From positions 3,162,001 to 3,226,000 of the forward strand of contig NZ_CP062500.1 in NCBI RefSeq assembly GCF_014879975.1: DNA of 64,000 bases, read 5' to 3'. The notes below the pieces were generated by a model that worked only from the letters and a program-made list of their open reading frames with translations, ran no database searches and was not told the origin of the DNA. Every line of letters begins with the position of its first letter. Within the stretch, counting starts at the first letter, position 1. A program made the translations under genes and the position numbers. The DNA is from Vibrio bathopelagicus. Its GTDB lineage: Bacteria; Pseudomonadota; Gammaproteobacteria; Enterobacterales; Vibrionaceae. Below are positions 36,102 to 47,029 of this stretch, piece after piece.

Positions 36102-36199
36102 TCCTGCCGCTACCACGAAGGCAACATTTCCTGCTCTCCAGATACAACAAAGCCCCGACATGAGTCGAGGCTTTATCATTTAAATATGGTACCGGTAGG
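36102..36199. repeat. Imperfect 98-bp direct repeat, copy 2 (with the intact tRNA-Leu 3' end)
   Basis: Partner of 35871-35968. Here the repeat joins the full tRNA-Leu gene at 36187. Confidence 0.85.
36149..36174 (-). terminator. Terminator of tRNA-Leu
   Basis: A hairpin AAAGCC(C/T)CGAC...GTCG(A)GGCTTT, 12 nt after the tRNA 3' end on the minus strand, followed by TTTG. Confidence 0.8.
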
Positions 36200-36271
36200 C
36201 GGACTTGAACCGCCACGCCCGAAGGCAACGGATTTTGAATCCGTCGTGTATACCAATTTCACCATACCGGC
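36187..36271 (-). tRNA. tRNA-Leu(CAA)
   Basis: An 85-nt class II tRNA on the minus strand; acceptor GCCGGTA/TACCGGT, anticodon loop TTCAAAA (CAA), long variable arm, encoded CCA. It is the only Leu tRNA in the window. Confidence 0.95.
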
Positions 36272-36479
36272 ATTATCTTGGGGCATTATCTTGGGGCATT
36301 GCCCTTTCGATGTCTGGCATTATACGTATGCGAACTGATGTGGCAAGTATAAAAACTTGAATTCATGTGTGTTTGCCGATAATTTCGCCACTAAGTCATA
36401 AGCTGTGCGTCATGTCTCTTTTCACGCTAAGCCTTAGCCTATATTCTGACGCCTAAATTTTTGAAGAAGTAATAACACC

Positions 36480-36956
36480 ATGACATCAACAAACACAATG
36501 CCACCAGCAGGAGTAATGCGCCGATTTGGTGCCTTGTTCTATGACGCCCTTATCGTAATTGCTATTGAAATGTTGGCGGCTGGCGTCATTGTCGCTCTGC
36601 TGCACGCTCTCATGGCTCTTGGCGTCTTTAACCATAGCGGTTATGCCGATGTTAGTGACTTCTTAACGAACCACCCAATCTGGAGCCCTGCATATACTTT
36701 CTACTTAGTCGTAGTTTGGGTGTACTTCTTTGTTTTCTTCTGGACAAGAGCAGGCCAAACGCTAGGAATGAGAGCTTGGAAACTGCGTGTTCAAAACAAA
36801 GATGGCTCAGCAATTACCGTAACCCAAGCGCTGATTCGCTTAGGAACCTCAGGATTTGGATTGGCAAACTTATGTGTTCCATTCGATCCTCAGAAGCGTG
36901 GCTTTCACGACATCTGGGCGAAGACTGAAGTAGTAGTGCTACCACAAGCACGATAA
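36480..36956 (+). CDS. RDD family membrane protein
   Basis: A 158-residue membrane protein of the RDD family, here with GALFYDALIVIA at the first helix (the family Arg-Asp-Asp region appears as R15...D23). Three hydrophobic segments are visible (23-50, 75-100 and about 125-140), with the family block WTRAGQTLGMRAWKLRVQN between. Function is generally unknown; some members are linked to ion exchange or stress. It converges on lptG across a shared terminator. Confidence 0.88.
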   Translation: MTSTNTMPPAGVMRRFGALFYDALIVIAIEMLAAGVIVALLHALMALGVFNHSGYADVSDFLTNHPIWSPAYTFYLVVVWVYFFVFFWTRAGQTLGMRAWKLRVQNKDGSAITVTQALIRLGTSGFGLANLCVPFDPQKRGFHDIWAKTEVVVLPQAR

Positions 36957-36984
36957 CGCTATTAACCTCACTACAATCAAGATC

Positions 36985-37015
36985 AAAAAAGGAAGGCGTT
37001 ATGCCTTCCTTTTTC
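36985..37015. terminator. Bidirectional terminator between the RDD gene and lptG
   Basis: A/T-flanked GGAAGGC/GCCTTCC stem with loop GTTAT; T-runs on both strands fit termination of the two converging genes. Confidence 0.85.
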
Positions 37016-37018
37016 TAT

Positions 37019-38089
37019 TTACAGTTTCCGTCTCAAGAGCATGATGGCAATTCCGAGGAACACCACGCTCGGAGCGAGCGCCCCAAAGGCCGGTGGTATT
37101 TGATAAACCAAACTGACCGGGCCAAAGAACTCACTGGATATATAGAAAGTAAAACCTGCAATAACCCCCGATAGAATCCTTGCTCCCATAGTCACACTTC
37201 GCAATGGACCAAAGATAAACGACAGTGCCATCAACATCATGACCGCTATCGAGATAGGCTGAGTTATCTTTCTCCATAAAGCGAGTTCATAGCGTGATGC
37301 ATCTTGCTCCGACGCTTTAAGGTAGGAAACATAATCATACAGTCCACTTAAAGAGAGCTCTTCTGGCTTAACCGTTACAATCGCAAGCTTATCTGGAGCA
37401 AGTGATGTCTTCCATGAGTATGTAGGTAGACTTTCTTTGGTAATTTGAATCTCATTTTCGAACGACGTGATCTCGACATCGTTCATTGTCCAAACGTTGT
37501 CTCCGACGTAATCCACTTCTTCAGAATATATCGCCGTCTTAAGTGCCTTATTTTCATCAAAGCGCCACATGTTCAAACCATATAACTTTTCATCGTCAAT
37601 TTTGACAACGAATATAAAGTCATTAGCATCACGCGCCCATACCCCACTTTGGGTAGAGATGATATTACCACCAGCAATCGATATGGTTCTTAAGTCACGA
37701 GCCATCTTCTGTGCTTGAGGAGCTCCCCATTGACCAAGAAGAGTCACAACGATCATTAATGGAATAGCGGTTTTGAGTACCGATAGGCCAATATCTAACT
37801 TAGAGAAACCCGCAGCCTGCATCACCACTAGCTCAGAACTCGCAGCAAGCATACCCAGTCCAATCAATGCGCCAAGTAATGCGGCCATTGGAAAGAACAT
37901 TTCGATATCACGAGGAACACTCAATAGAACGAAATACAGCGCTTGTAATAGATCATAAGTACCACGACCAACCTTTCTCAGCTGCTCTACGTACTTGATA
38001 ATCCCAGAAAGACCAACAAACGTCACCAATACCAATGACGTAGTTGCGATGATGGTTCTGCCTATATATAAATCGAGAATCTTAAACAC
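37019..38089 (-). CDS. lptG: LPS export ABC transporter permease LptG
   Basis: A 356-residue inner-membrane subunit of the LptB2FG transporter that lifts LPS to the periplasmic bridge. It has the YjgP/YjgQ layout: TM segments near residues 13-35, 60-85, 100-125, a large periplasmic beta-jellyroll (about 130-265) and three C-terminal TM segments (RKITQPISIAVMMLMALSF, then GVIAGFTFYISSEFFG). It starts 4 bp after lptF and is cotranscribed with it. Confidence 0.95.
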   Translation of the reverse strand: MFKILDLYIGRTIIATTSLVLVTFVGLSGIIKYVEQLRKVGRGTYDLLQALYFVLLSVPRDIEMFFPMAALLGALIGLGMLAASSELVVMQAAGFSKLDIGLSVLKTAIPLMIVVTLLGQWGAPQAQKMARDLRTISIAGGNIISTQSGVWARDANDFIFVVKIDDEKLYGLNMWRFDENKALKTAIYSEEVDYVGDNVWTMNDVEITSFENEIQITKESLPTYSWKTSLAPDKLAIVTVKPEELSLSGLYDYVSYLKASEQDASRYELALWRKITQPISIAVMMLMALSFIFGPLRSVTMGARILSGVIAGFTFYISSEFFGPVSLVYQIPPAFGALAPSVVFLGIAIMLLRRKL

Positions 38090-38092
38090 GGC

Positions 38093-39199
38093 TTAAGCTA
38101 ACCTTTTATTCTTGAATTTTTCTTTCAAACGCCTTACTGGCACGCTATCCATAAAGTTTGCACCAATCGCGACAAATAACAATAACGCATTAATTGGCCA
38201 CATGCCGACTACCGCAGGGATACTCCCCTCTTCAATCGAAGATTTAGTTGCACTGATTGCTAAGAAATAGGTTAGGTAAATTAGAATGGCTGGGCCAATT
38301 TTAGCGAAACGACCTTGTCGAGGGTTCACCGCAGACAGCGGCACAACAAGCATGGTCAACAATGGAATACAAAGCACCAATGAAATTCGCCACTGTAATT
38401 CCGCTTTCGCACTGTTTTCTGGGTTGCCAATCAGTTCGAGCGTAGGAATGGCCTCCCAATCTCGACCTTTTTTCTCGACCTCACGCTGACCAATTAAGCC
38501 TTCGTACTCTTCAAAGTGCGTCACCATATAATCAAGACGTGTCGGAATCCCTTCATGACGAGTACCATCATACATAACTATGACTTGGCGACCATCGCTG
38601 AGCTCTTTTACATCACCCGACTTAGAGAACATCACACTAGGCAATACCGAATCACGTGGGCGCATTTGAGCAACGAACACATTTTCTAACTTATTACCGT
38701 CGATATCATCAATGAAAACGACAGAAGAACCATCCGGCGTGCCTTCAAACTTACCTTTTGGCAGTAAATCAACACTGTTCTCTGCAGCCACCTCTTCATA
38801 CATTTGCTCAACTTTGTCTTGCGACCAAGGAGATAACCAAAATGAGTTAAAAGCGGCAACAGAAGCGGTAATCAAAGCCAAATAAAGCGCAGATTGGATA
38901 AGGAATTTGTTACCAATACCCGTAGCGTTCATTACGACTATTTCACTTTCAGCGTAAAGGCGGCCAAAAGTAAGCAAAATACCAATATAGATACTGAGAG
39001 GAAGCATCAATAAGCCCATAGCTGGCATATTTAGACCAACAATCGACAATATGAGGCTCGCAGGAATATCACCATCAGAGGCGTCCGCTAAAACACTGAT
39101 GAATTTTTGGCTGAGAAACACGAGAAAGAGAACAAAAAAGATCGCAAATTGGCTCTTGATTGTCTCGCGGATCAAATATCTAACAATAATCACGCTCAA
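38093..39199 (-). CDS. lptF: LPS export ABC transporter permease LptF
   Basis: A 368-residue partner of LptG, starting MSVIIVRYLIRETIKSQFAI. It shows the same six-TM plus periplasmic jellyroll plan; the first three TM segments lie in the first 120 residues and the last three after LQWRISLVLCIPLLTMLVVPLS. It is divergent from pepA with 186 bp between starts, the conserved lptFG/pepA arrangement of gammaproteobacteria. Confidence 0.95.
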   Translation of the reverse strand: MSVIIVRYLIRETIKSQFAIFFVLFLVFLSQKFISVLADASDGDIPASLILSIVGLNMPAMGLLMLPLSIYIGILLTFGRLYAESEIVVMNATGIGNKFLIQSALYLALITASVAAFNSFWLSPWSQDKVEQMYEEVAAENSVDLLPKGKFEGTPDGSSVVFIDDIDGNKLENVFVAQMRPRDSVLPSVMFSKSGDVKELSDGRQVIVMYDGTRHEGIPTRLDYMVTHFEEYEGLIGQREVEKKGRDWEAIPTLELIGNPENSAKAELQWRISLVLCIPLLTMLVVPLSAVNPRQGRFAKIGPAILIYLTYFLAISATKSSIEEGSIPAVVGMWPINALLLFVAIGANFMDSVPVRRLKEKFKNKRLA

Positions 39200-39385
39200 A
39201 TTACCTATACAAAACTTGTTTTTTTGATTGAATCACTATAATTTCCCGTTGAACCTTTTATTTTTTTAAATTTTTAGCTAAGTGTTAGCGTTCTTCTTTA
39301 AGGTTAGTTCCATTATAGGATCCAACAAGTAAGAACCCATTATCTAACATTTAGTTCGATTTGTCTTCAGGATGTAGGAGTACGC

Positions 39386-40906
39386 ATGGAGTTCAGTGTA
39401 AAAAGTGGCAGCCCAGAGAAACAGCGCAGCGCATGTATCGTTGTCGGTGTATTCGAACCGCGCCGCCTTTCTCCAGTAGCCGAGCAATTAGATAAGATTA
39501 GCGATGGCTATATTAGTTCACTGCTTCGTCGCGGTGATCTAGAGGGTAAACCTGGCCAGATGCTGCTACTGCATCAAGTACCTGGTGTACTTTCAGAACG
39601 TGTTCTACTGGTAGGCTGTGGTAAAGAACGTGAGCTAGGCGAGCGTCAATACAAAGAAATTATCCAAAAAACCATCAGCACACTAAACGAAACAGGTTCT
39701 ATGGAAGCGGTATGTTTCCTTACAGAGCTTCACGTTAAAGGTCGCGACACTTACTGGAAAGTTCGTCAAGCGGTAGAAGCGACTAAAGATGGTCTTTACA
39801 CATTTGACCAATTTAAGAGCAACAAACCAGAGACTCGTCGCCCATTGCGTAAATTAGTATTCAACGTACCAACACGTCGCGAGCTAAGCCTTGGCGAAAA
39901 AGCGATCTCTCATGGTCTTGCTATTGCTTCAGGTGTGAAAGCATCTAAAGACCTTGGCAACATGCCACCGAACATCGCAAATCCTGCTTACCTAGCTTCT
40001 CAAGCTCGTCGTTTAGCTGACGATTATGAGACAGTAAAGACTAAGATCATCGGTGAAGAAGAAATGGAAAAGCTGGGTATGACTTCATACTTAGCAGTAG
40101 GCCGTGGCTCTAAGAACGAATCTATGATGTCTATCATGGAGTACAAAGGTGCTGCTGACCCAAATGCAAAACCTATCGTTCTAGTCGGTAAAGGTCTTAC
40201 TTTCGATTCAGGCGGTATCTCACTTAAGCCTGGTGAAGGCATGGATGAGATGAAGTACGACATGTGTGGTGCTGCATCTGTATTCGGTACAATGAAAGCA
40301 TTGGCGAAACTTAACTTGCCAATTAACGTTGTTGGTATTCTAGCAGGCTGTGAAAACATGCCGGGTAGCAATGCTTACCGCCCAGGTGACATTCTAACAA
40401 CCATGTCAGGCCAAACAGTTGAAGTACTCAACACTGATGCTGAAGGTCGCTTGGTTCTATGTGATGCTCTAACCTACGTTGAGCGTTTTGAACCTGATTG
40501 TGTTGTTGACGTTGCAACACTAACTGGCGCATGTGTTATTGCTTTAGGTCACCACATCAGTGGCGTTCTATCAAACCACAACCCTCTTTCTCATGAACTT
40601 GTAAATGCTTCAGAGCAAGCAAGTGACCGTGCATGGCGTCTACCTATGGCAGACGAGTACCATGAGCAGCTAAACAGCCCGTTTGCTGATATGGCAAACA
40701 TCGGTGGCCGCCCTGGCGGTACTATCACCGCAGGTTGTTTCCTGTCTAAATTCACTAAAAAGTACCACTGGGCTCACATCGACAGTGCAGGTACAGCGTG
40801 GAAGTCAGGTGCAGCGAAAGGCTCGACAGGTCGTCCTGTCTCAATGCTAGTCCAATTCTTATTGAACCGCAGCTGCCATGAGACTGAAGAGCAATCTTCA
40901 AAATAA
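39386..40906 (+). CDS. pepA: Leucyl aminopeptidase PepA (M17)
   Basis: A 506-residue cytosol aminopeptidase with two active-site metals. The catalytic domain has [19 protein letters not shown], the Lys/Asp/Arg segment [14 protein letters not shown] and [17 protein letters not shown]. In E. coli the same protein also binds DNA in Xer recombination and carAB control; whether it does so here is not shown. GTAGGAG precedes ATG by about 6 nt. The terminator follows the stop at once and holC comes next. Confidence 0.96.
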   Translation: MEFSVKSGSPEKQRSACIVVGVFEPRRLSPVAEQLDKISDGYISSLLRRGDLEGKPGQMLLLHQVPGVLSERVLLVGCGKERELGERQYKEIIQKTISTLNETGSMEAVCFLTELHVKGRDTYWKVRQAVEATKDGLYTFDQFKSNKPETRRPLRKLVFNVPTRRELSLGEKAISHGLAIASGVKASKDLGNMPPNIANPAYLASQARRLADDYETVKTKIIGEEEMEKLGMTSYLAVGRGSKNESMMSIMEYKGAADPNAKPIVLVGKGLTFDSGGISLKPGEGMDEMKYDMCGAASVFGTMKALAKLNLPINVVGILAGCENMPGSNAYRPGDILTTMSGQTVEVLNTDAEGRLVLCDALTYVERFEPDCVVDVATLTGACVIALGHHISGVLSNHNPLSHELVNASEQASDRAWRLPMADEYHEQLNSPFADMANIGGRPGGTITAGCFLSKFTKKYHWAHIDSAGTAWKSGAAKGSTGRPVSMLVQFLLNRSCHETEEQSSK

Positions 40907-40908
40907 TG

Positions 40909-40932
40909 AAAAGGGCCTACGGGCCCTTTTTT
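40909..40932 (+). terminator. Terminator of pepA
   Basis: A GGGCC(T)/GGGCCC stem with a tight loop flanked by A4 and T6 tracts, directly after the stop codon. Confidence 0.85.
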
Positions 40933-41005
40933 AATAAGCGCTATTTGTTAGATCCTGTTAACCAAGTAACATTGATATCCACGATTTTCAGTTCGAGTGT
41001 TAAGT

Positions 41006-41455
41006 ATGCAGACTGCTACGTTTTACATTGTGTCTCCAGACAGCCCGCAAGCCAGCGAGGAGGGTTTTGCTCACTATGTGTTGTTTCTTGCGCAGCATTT
41101 TGCAAAACAAGGCGCTAAACTTTATCTCAACTGTAACGATAAAGATCATGCTGAGCATATCGCTGAAGTTTTTTGGCAGGTAGAACCTACTGAGTTTATC
41201 GCCCACAACTTGGTTGGCGAAGGCCCAAAATATTCAACGAATATTGAGATAGGCCATCAAGGTGTCAAACCTAATTGGAACCGCCAATTGGTAATAAATC
41301 TGGCCGATAATCATACAACCTTTGCGAACGCCTTTGCTCAGGTGATAGACTTCGTTCCTTGCGAAGAAAAACCTAAGCAACTCGCTCGAGAAAGGTATAA
41401 AATTTACCGTCAGGCTGGATATCAGCTACAAACTATCGAGATTCAACATCCATAG
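41006..41455 (+). CDS. holC: DNA polymerase III chi subunit
   Basis: A 149-residue HolC protein of the clamp-loader complex, which contacts SSB and psi. It begins MQTATFYIVSPDSPQ and keeps the family segments AHYVLFLAQHFAKQGAKLYL, FIAHNLVGEGP and ARERYKIYRQAGYQLQTIEI. An in-frame GTG three codons higher exists, but ATG at 41006 gives the usual N-terminus. Lies between pepA and valS as in E. coli. Confidence 0.92.
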   Translation: MQTATFYIVSPDSPQASEEGFAHYVLFLAQHFAKQGAKLYLNCNDKDHAEHIAEVFWQVEPTEFIAHNLVGEGPKYSTNIEIGHQGVKPNWNRQLVINLADNHTTFANAFAQVIDFVPCEEKPKQLARERYKIYRQAGYQLQTIEIQHP

Positions 41456-41557
41456 TCAAACCTCATAGTTAAAGCTATCTTTGGATTTAGATTCAAGATG
41501 CTTCACTTATGAAGTTTGACCACGATTAACCATTCACAGTATCCGTTTAAGAGCACT

Positions 41558-44431
41558 ATGGAAAAGACATACAACCCAACATCAATCGAACAAGCTCTGT
41601 ATAAGACTTGGGAAGAGAAAGGCTACTTTAAGCCACACGGTGACACATCAAAAGAAGCTTACAGCATCATGATCCCGCCACCGAACGTCACTGGTAGCCT
41701 ACACATGGGTCACGCGTTCCAAGATACGATCATGGATACGCTTATCCGTGCTCAACGTATGAAAGGCAAAAATACGCTTTGGCAAGTAGGTACTGACCAC
41801 GCTGGTATCGCAACTCAAATGGTTGTTGAGCGTAAGATCGCTGCTGAAGAAGGCAAAACAAAACACGACTACGGCCGTGAAGCTTTCATCGACAAGATCT
41901 GGGAATGGAAAGGCGAATCAGGTGGCACGATCACTCAACAGCTTCGTCGTCTTGGTGCATCTGTAGATTGGGATCGTGAGCGATTCACTATGGATGATGG
42001 CCTATCGGCTGCAACTCAAGAAGTGTTTGTTCGTCTATACGAAGAAGATCTAATCTACCGTGGTAAGCGTCTAGTAAACTGGGATCCTAAACTGCACACT
42101 GCAATTTCTGATCTTGAAGTTGAAAACAAAGACAAAAAAGGTTTCATGTGGCACTTCCGTTACCCACTAGCGAATGGTGTTAAAACCGCTGACGGCAAAG
42201 ACTACATCGTCGTTGCGACTACGCGTCCTGAAACCATGCTTGGTGATACTGGCGTTGCGGTTAACCCAGAAGATCCTCGCTACAAAGATCTTATCGGTAA
42301 AGAAATCCTGCTTCCTATCGTAAACCGTCTTATCCCTATCGTAGGAGATGAGCACGCTGACATGGATAAAGGTACGGGGTGTGTGAAGATCACGCCAGCT
42401 CATGACTTTAACGATTACGAAGTGGGCAAGCGCCATAGCCTACCAATGATCAACATCCTAACGTTCAACGGTGATATCCGTGATGCGGCTGAGATCTTCA
42501 CAACTAACGGTGAAGAGAGCGATGTGTACTCAACAGATCTTCCAGCTAAATACCAAGGTATGGAGCGTTTTGCCGCTCGTCGTGCAACGGTTGCTGAATT
42601 TGAAGAACTAGGCCTACTTGAAGAAATCAAAGATCACGATCTAACCGTTCCTTACGGTGACCGTGGTGGCGTGGTTATCGAACCAATGCTGACTGACCAA
42701 TGGTACGTGCGTACAGCGCCTCTTGCTGCTCCTGCTGTTAAAGCCGTTGAAGATGGTGAGATCCAATTCGTACCTAAGCAGTACGAAAACATGTACTTCG
42801 CGTGGATGCGTGACGTGCAAGACTGGTGTATCTCTCGTCAACTTTGGTGGGGTCACCGTATCCCAGCATGGTACGACAACGATGGTAAAGTTTACGTAGG
42901 TCGCACTGAAGAAGAAGTTCGTGAAAAGAACAACCTTTCACCGGTAATTGTTCTTAAGCAAGACAACGACGTTCTTGATACATGGTTCTCTTCTGCACTT
43001 TGGACGTTCGGCACACAAGGTTGGCCTGAAGACACTGAAGCAATGAAAACATTCCACCCATCAGAAGTACTAGTATCTGGTTTTGATATTATCTTCTTCT
43101 GGGTTGCTCGTATGATCATGATGACCATGCACTTCGTGAAAGACGAAGACGGCAAGGCTCAAGTACCTTTCAAAACCGTTTACATGACGGGCCTTATCCG
43201 TGATGAAAACGGCGACAAGATGTCTAAGTCGAAAGGTAACGTACTTGATCCAATTGATATGATTGACGGCATCGGCCTTGAAGAGCTAGTAGAGAAGCGT
43301 TGTGGCAACATGATGCAACCTAAACTGGCTGCTAAGATCGAAAAAGCAACACGTAAAACTTTCGAAGATGGTATCGAACCATACGGTACTGATGCACTAC
43401 GTTTCACTCTTGCTGCTATGGCTTCAACTGGCCGTGACATCAACTGGGACATGAAGCGTCTTGAAGGTTACCGTAACTTCTGTAACAAACTATGGAACGC
43501 AAGCCGTTACGTATTGATGAATACAGAAGAGCACGACTGTGGCATGTCACTGTCTGTAGAAGACCGTGCAAACATGGAATTCTCTCTAGCTGATAAGTGG
43601 ATTGAATCTCAGTTTGAAGTTGCTGCGAAAGAGTTTAATGCTCACCTAGACAACTACCGTCTAGACATGGCAGCAAACACGCTTTACGAATTCATCTGGA
43701 ACCAATTCTGTGACTGGTACCTAGAGCTAACTAAACCTGTTCTTTGGAAAGGTACTGAAGCTCAACAACAAGCGACTCGTTACACGCTGATCACGGTTCT
43801 TGAGAAAACTCTGCGTCTTGCACACCCTGTTCTTCCTTACATCACTGAATCTATCTGGCAAAGCGTTAAGCCGCTAGTAGACGGCGTTGAAGGCGAGACA
43901 ATCATGACTCAAGCGCTTCCTCAGTTTAATGAAGCTAACTTCAATGCTGAGATCGTTGACGATATCGAGTGGGTTAAAACTTTCATCACAGCTATCCGTA
44001 ATCTACGTGCGGAATACGACATTGCCCCAAGCCAAGGCTTAGAAGTAATGATCAAAGTCGCTGATGAGAAAGATGCAGCTCGTATCGAAGCAAACAAGAT
44101 CGTTCTTACTTCTCTAGCTAAGCTAGACGATATTAAAGTTCTAGCAGACGGCGAAGCAACTCCAGCTTGTGCAACTAAGTTAGTTGGCAAATCAGAGCTG
44201 ATGATTCCAATGGCGGGTCTTATCGACAAAGATGCAGAGCTTGCTCGTCTAGATAAAGAAGTAGCGAAGACTCACGGTGAGATTAAGCGTATCGAAGGTA
44301 AGCTAGGTAACGAAGGTTTTGTTGCTAAAGCACCAGAAGCGGTTATCGCGAAAGAGCGTGAAAAGCTTGAAGGCTACCAAGAAACTCTTGTTAAGCTTGA
44401 AGAGCAAAAAGCGACAATCGCAGCTTTATAA
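41558..44431 (+). CDS. valS: Valyl-tRNA synthetase
   Basis: A 957-residue class Ia synthetase charging tRNA-Val. The HIGH motif is [16 protein letters not shown] (HMGH) and the KMSKS motif is [14 protein letters not shown]. The editing domain contains [16 protein letters not shown] and a C-terminal coiled coil (about 890-957) is rich in Lys/Glu. The frame opens 14 codons higher at a TTG, but METYNP-type start [15 protein letters not shown] at 41558 is the family N-terminus. Codon use is strongly biased, as for a highly expressed gene. Confidence 0.96.
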   Translation: MEKTYNPTSIEQALYKTWEEKGYFKPHGDTSKEAYSIMIPPPNVTGSLHMGHAFQDTIMDTLIRAQRMKGKNTLWQVGTDHAGIATQMVVERKIAAEEGKTKHDYGREAFIDKIWEWKGESGGTITQQLRRLGASVDWDRERFTMDDGLSAATQEVFVRLYEEDLIYRGKRLVNWDPKLHTAISDLEVENKDKKGFMWHFRYPLANGVKTADGKDYIVVATTRPETMLGDTGVAVNPEDPRYKDLIGKEILLPIVNRLIPIVGDEHADMDKGTGCVKITPAHDFNDYEVGKRHSLPMINILTFNGDIRDAAEIFTTNGEESDVYSTDLPAKYQGMERFAARRATVAEFEELGLLEEIKDHDLTVPYGDRGGVVIEPMLTDQWYVRTAPLAAPAVKAVEDGEIQFVPKQYENMYFAWMRDVQDWCISRQLWWGHRIPAWYDNDGKVYVGRTEEEVREKNNLSPVIVLKQDNDVLDTWFSSALWTFGTQGWPEDTEAMKTFHPSEVLVSGFDIIFFWVARMIMMTMHFVKDEDGKAQVPFKTVYMTGLIRDENGDKMSKSKGNVLDPIDMIDGIGLEELVEKRCGNMMQPKLAAKIEKATRKTFEDGIEPYGTDALRFTLAAMASTGRDINWDMKRLEGYRNFCNKLWNASRYVLMNTEEHDCGMSLSVEDRANMEFSLADKWIESQFEVAAKEFNAHLDNYRLDMAANTLYEFIWNQFCDWYLELTKPVLWKGTEAQQQATRYTLITVLEKTLRLAHPVLPYITESIWQSVKPLVDGVEGETIMTQALPQFNEANFNAEIVDDIEWVKTFITAIRNLRAEYDIAPSQGLEVMIKVADEKDAARIEANKIVLTSLAKLDDIKVLADGEATPACATKLVGKSELMIPMAGLIDKDAELARLDKEVAKTHGEIKRIEGKLGNEGFVAKAPEAVIAKEREKLEGYQETLVKLEEQKATIAAL

Positions 44432-44455
44432 TCCATGCGATAGTTTTTAAGTAAG

Positions 44456-44485
44456 AAAAAGGGCAGATTATTATCTGCCCTTTTT
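44456..44485 (+). terminator. Terminator of valS
   Basis: GGGCAGAT/ATCTGCCC stem with a 4-nt loop between A5 and T5 tracts. Confidence 0.9.
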
Positions 44486-44580
44486 ATTGTCTAAAATTCG
44501 GTGCTAATTGTTTGATTAATATAAATTACAATTAGATAACAATGACTTATACATTAACACTAACCTTTTTCACTAAACAA

Positions 44581-45582
44581 CTAATGTACGTCCCTCAATG
44601 ATTCAATCCGTTCACCCAGTTCAGGATGAGAACTGAGCCATGTGGGTAGTTCAGCATGTCCATCAGAATCTTTTCCTAACAATTCAAACATCTCAATCAT
44701 AGCTTGATTAGAACCATGCAGCTCGATCATCGAATAGGAAGCAAATGAATCCGCTTCTCGCTCTACATCTTGTGATTGACCATTATTTGCAACAAACACA
44801 CCAAGACCAGTAAGGTTATCAATGATCCCAGAGCTTTCACCTGTCAAAGCCGCTACAGTTACTGACAACAAACTTGATCGAACCAACACCTTCATTACAT
44901 GCTGGTGCTGAACATGTCCTAATTCATGTAACAAGATACTGTCTAGTTGCTCTTCCGCTGTAGTCAATCTAACGAGATCATCTAATACGATGATTGTCCC
45001 AGCACTCAGCGCAAAAGCATTGGCGCCAAGCTCTGAAGAACGAAAAGCCAACTGTACATCGCCTTCAATGCTCATTTTTTGCAACTGCCTTTCAAAGCGC
45101 TGTCGAATGTGGCGCTGTCGTTCTTCCGACAGAGTAGAACTCTCAAAGAACTGTTCATCTAAAGACTCTAAAACCTGATTTTCAACCAGTCTAGGCACCG
45201 AATCAGGTAGATAAGTGACTATTTGATGAGTTAACCACGGGATCCCATGAGTGAACATAGAAATAGTAAGTAACACGAGAACAACACTACTAACTAAGAT
45301 AGCCGTGATGTTCTTCTCTAATTTACCTAAGAAATTATGTTTACCTCTGTCTCTCAAATAGATGTCCAGTTCATCACTTTCCTCCGTGATAAATTGCCAT
45401 CCATCTGGGAATTTGAGCTTTGTTGGAGCGGATCCAACGCCTCGCATAATTTCAACACGTTCAAAATATGCAGAGACAATAGAGCCATCCACACTAAGGA
45501 GCAGTTTATCAGGATGAGAGGTATCTAAAATGGCCTCGCAGCGTTCAGAACTACGAGGCGGGTGTGCAACACCAGAGATCAT
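44581..45582 (-). CDS. M48 family membrane metalloprotease with extended N-terminal domain
   Basis: A 333-residue protein. Residues 1-80 form a non-membrane domain (GVAHPPRSSERCEAILDT, VSAYFERVEIMRG), as in M48 proteins annotated with DUF7092; one TM segment lies at about 92-115 (ITAILVSSVVLVLLTISMF). The zincin site HELGHVQHQH and the downstream glutamate in VEREADSFASY are intact. The start codon abuts the stop of the YjgN-like gene (TAAATG), so the two are coupled. The role may be membrane protein quality control by analogy to other M48 enzymes, but the substrate is unknown. Confidence 0.87.
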   Translation of the reverse strand: MISGVAHPPRSSERCEAILDTSHPDKLLLSVDGSIVSAYFERVEIMRGVGSAPTKLKFPDGWQFITEESDELDIYLRDRGKHNFLGKLEKNITAILVSSVVLVLLTISMFTHGIPWLTHQIVTYLPDSVPRLVENQVLESLDEQFFESSTLSEERQRHIRQRFERQLQKMSIEGDVQLAFRSSELGANAFALSAGTIIVLDDLVRLTTAEEQLDSILLHELGHVQHQHVMKVLVRSSLLSVTVAALTGESSGIIDNLTGLGVFVANNGQSQDVEREADSFASYSMIELHGSNQAMIEMFELLGKDSDGHAELPTWLSSHPELGERIESLRDVH

Positions 45583-46755
45583 TTAGCCAATACCAAGATC
45601 AACATTAAACGCTTGAGCTATTTCATCAGAAATAGCCGATTCCACATCAGACGGTTGGTCGTTTGCTATTAGTAAATCTAAATTGCCTTGTACATACGAA
45701 TTCTCCGACAAGTAGTTCATCGTTCTTACCATCACCCATGGTCTAGCTAACCCGAGGGTAATCACTTGAAGCAAGAAGTTAGTTAATACTAAAAACATGT
45801 AGCCTTTTATCGTTAATGTCGAAGCAAAACTTAACGTTGAATCGGCCTCATTTTCTTTTCCTTCAAGCACTAACTCAGAAAAGGTGTAATTTCTAATTTT
45901 TACTTGAATGTAAGCAGCAATCGCAATACTCATAACAATGAAAGCAAAGTAGTAAGCAACTATCACTGAAGTCAAACTTCCGTTGTTAGTGATTTCGGAT
46001 AACGATTCAGGGTTGGTGATCATACTGAAACCAACGGTACTGAAGAGAGCCAAGACGGCAACAATAGAGGCTACCAACCATGTAATCATACTGGTTAAGT
46101 ATACTTTGAAATAAAAGCCATCTTGGTAATCAGCTTTAAACTGACGATCGCCATAGCGATAACCATTAGAAAAATAATTAGCGATACCGGCAAGTAGCCA
46201 GGATTGTAAATAAACATAAGAAGGTATGGATAGTAAAATGGCGATACCACCAGCAATCATGTTCATTTGCATAGTAAATATTATTGCCATGATTGCCGTA
46301 AATACGCCGACAGTCACAACAAGACCGCGCCCAAGAATTGCCCAGTAGGCTCCGGAAACAGTACCATTGAAAGAGAAGTGAACATTTCGAAAGCTTGTCA
46401 TTGCAGAATCAAAACGAGCATTACTGCGAGATAACAATGGTAACAATGCAAAAAAAACCAGTAATAAAACCAATGCCACCTGAGGGGCAAACTGATTACT
46501 GACTCCCCAAGCGACGACACAAATCACCGCAATAATACGCCCTTTTAGGATCTGCATTGGTTGCCCATGATATTCAAAGCTATCACCTGCGATCGACGTA
46601 TGGCCATAGAAATAGCGCTTATTGCGTACTTTTGCCCACGCCGAATAAATACCGAGCGTGATCACTGATAGTAGAATGTTAACAATCCATATTCCAAAGT
46701 ACTCTTTCCCTTTCCCACGAAAGAGAACCTTAGTTTCCAACTCTTTGTTTTCCAT
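45583..46755 (-). CDS. yjgN: YjgN family (DUF898) membrane protein
   Basis: A 390-residue polytopic protein of the DUF898/YjgN family. It starts MENKELETKVLFRGKGKEYF and has repeated GKGxEYFGIWIVNILLS and GIYSAWAKVRNKRYFYGHT-type blocks; a second such block is TITSTLTIKGYMFLVLTNFL-like with LGLARPWVMVRTMNYL near the end. About eight hydrophobic segments. No biochemical role is established. It is first in a two-gene operon with an M48 protease, a pairing seen in several gammaproteobacteria. Confidence 0.87.
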   Translation of the reverse strand: MENKELETKVLFRGKGKEYFGIWIVNILLSVITLGIYSAWAKVRNKRYFYGHTSIAGDSFEYHGQPMQILKGRIIAVICVVAWGVSNQFAPQVALVLLLVFFALLPLLSRSNARFDSAMTSFRNVHFSFNGTVSGAYWAILGRGLVVTVGVFTAIMAIIFTMQMNMIAGGIAILLSIPSYVYLQSWLLAGIANYFSNGYRYGDRQFKADYQDGFYFKVYLTSMITWLVASIVAVLALFSTVGFSMITNPESLSEITNNGSLTSVIVAYYFAFIVMSIAIAAYIQVKIRNYTFSELVLEGKENEADSTLSFASTLTIKGYMFLVLTNFLLQVITLGLARPWVMVRTMNYLSENSYVQGNLDLLIANDQPSDVESAISDEIAQAFNVDLGIG

Positions 46756-47029
46756 TTTAACTCCATCTGACGTTCATCATTAAATCATGCGCATCTTGGT
46801 GCGCATTGAGAGGATGCACGCTATAGAAACACGCCATGCTAATCAATAACCTGAACGGATAAATCAAAGGGAGTTATCATAACTTTTGCAAATAATAACA
46901 AGGAGTTGAATAAGCCTTACTAAGATATTTATCACTATACAGTTACATTCAACCAGAGATTATTTTACCCCTAGAATCCTTTGATAGCTTTTACCTATCA
47001 AAACAATCTTAACCACCCATTAGATTTAA

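Noticed and set aside
35968..36338. Frames around the tRNA-Leu gene (71-82 codons)
   Set aside because: They run through the tRNA, its terminator and the direct repeats, and include the tRNA-derived stretch VGGLEPPRPKATDFESV, a known artefact of tRNA-Leu translation.
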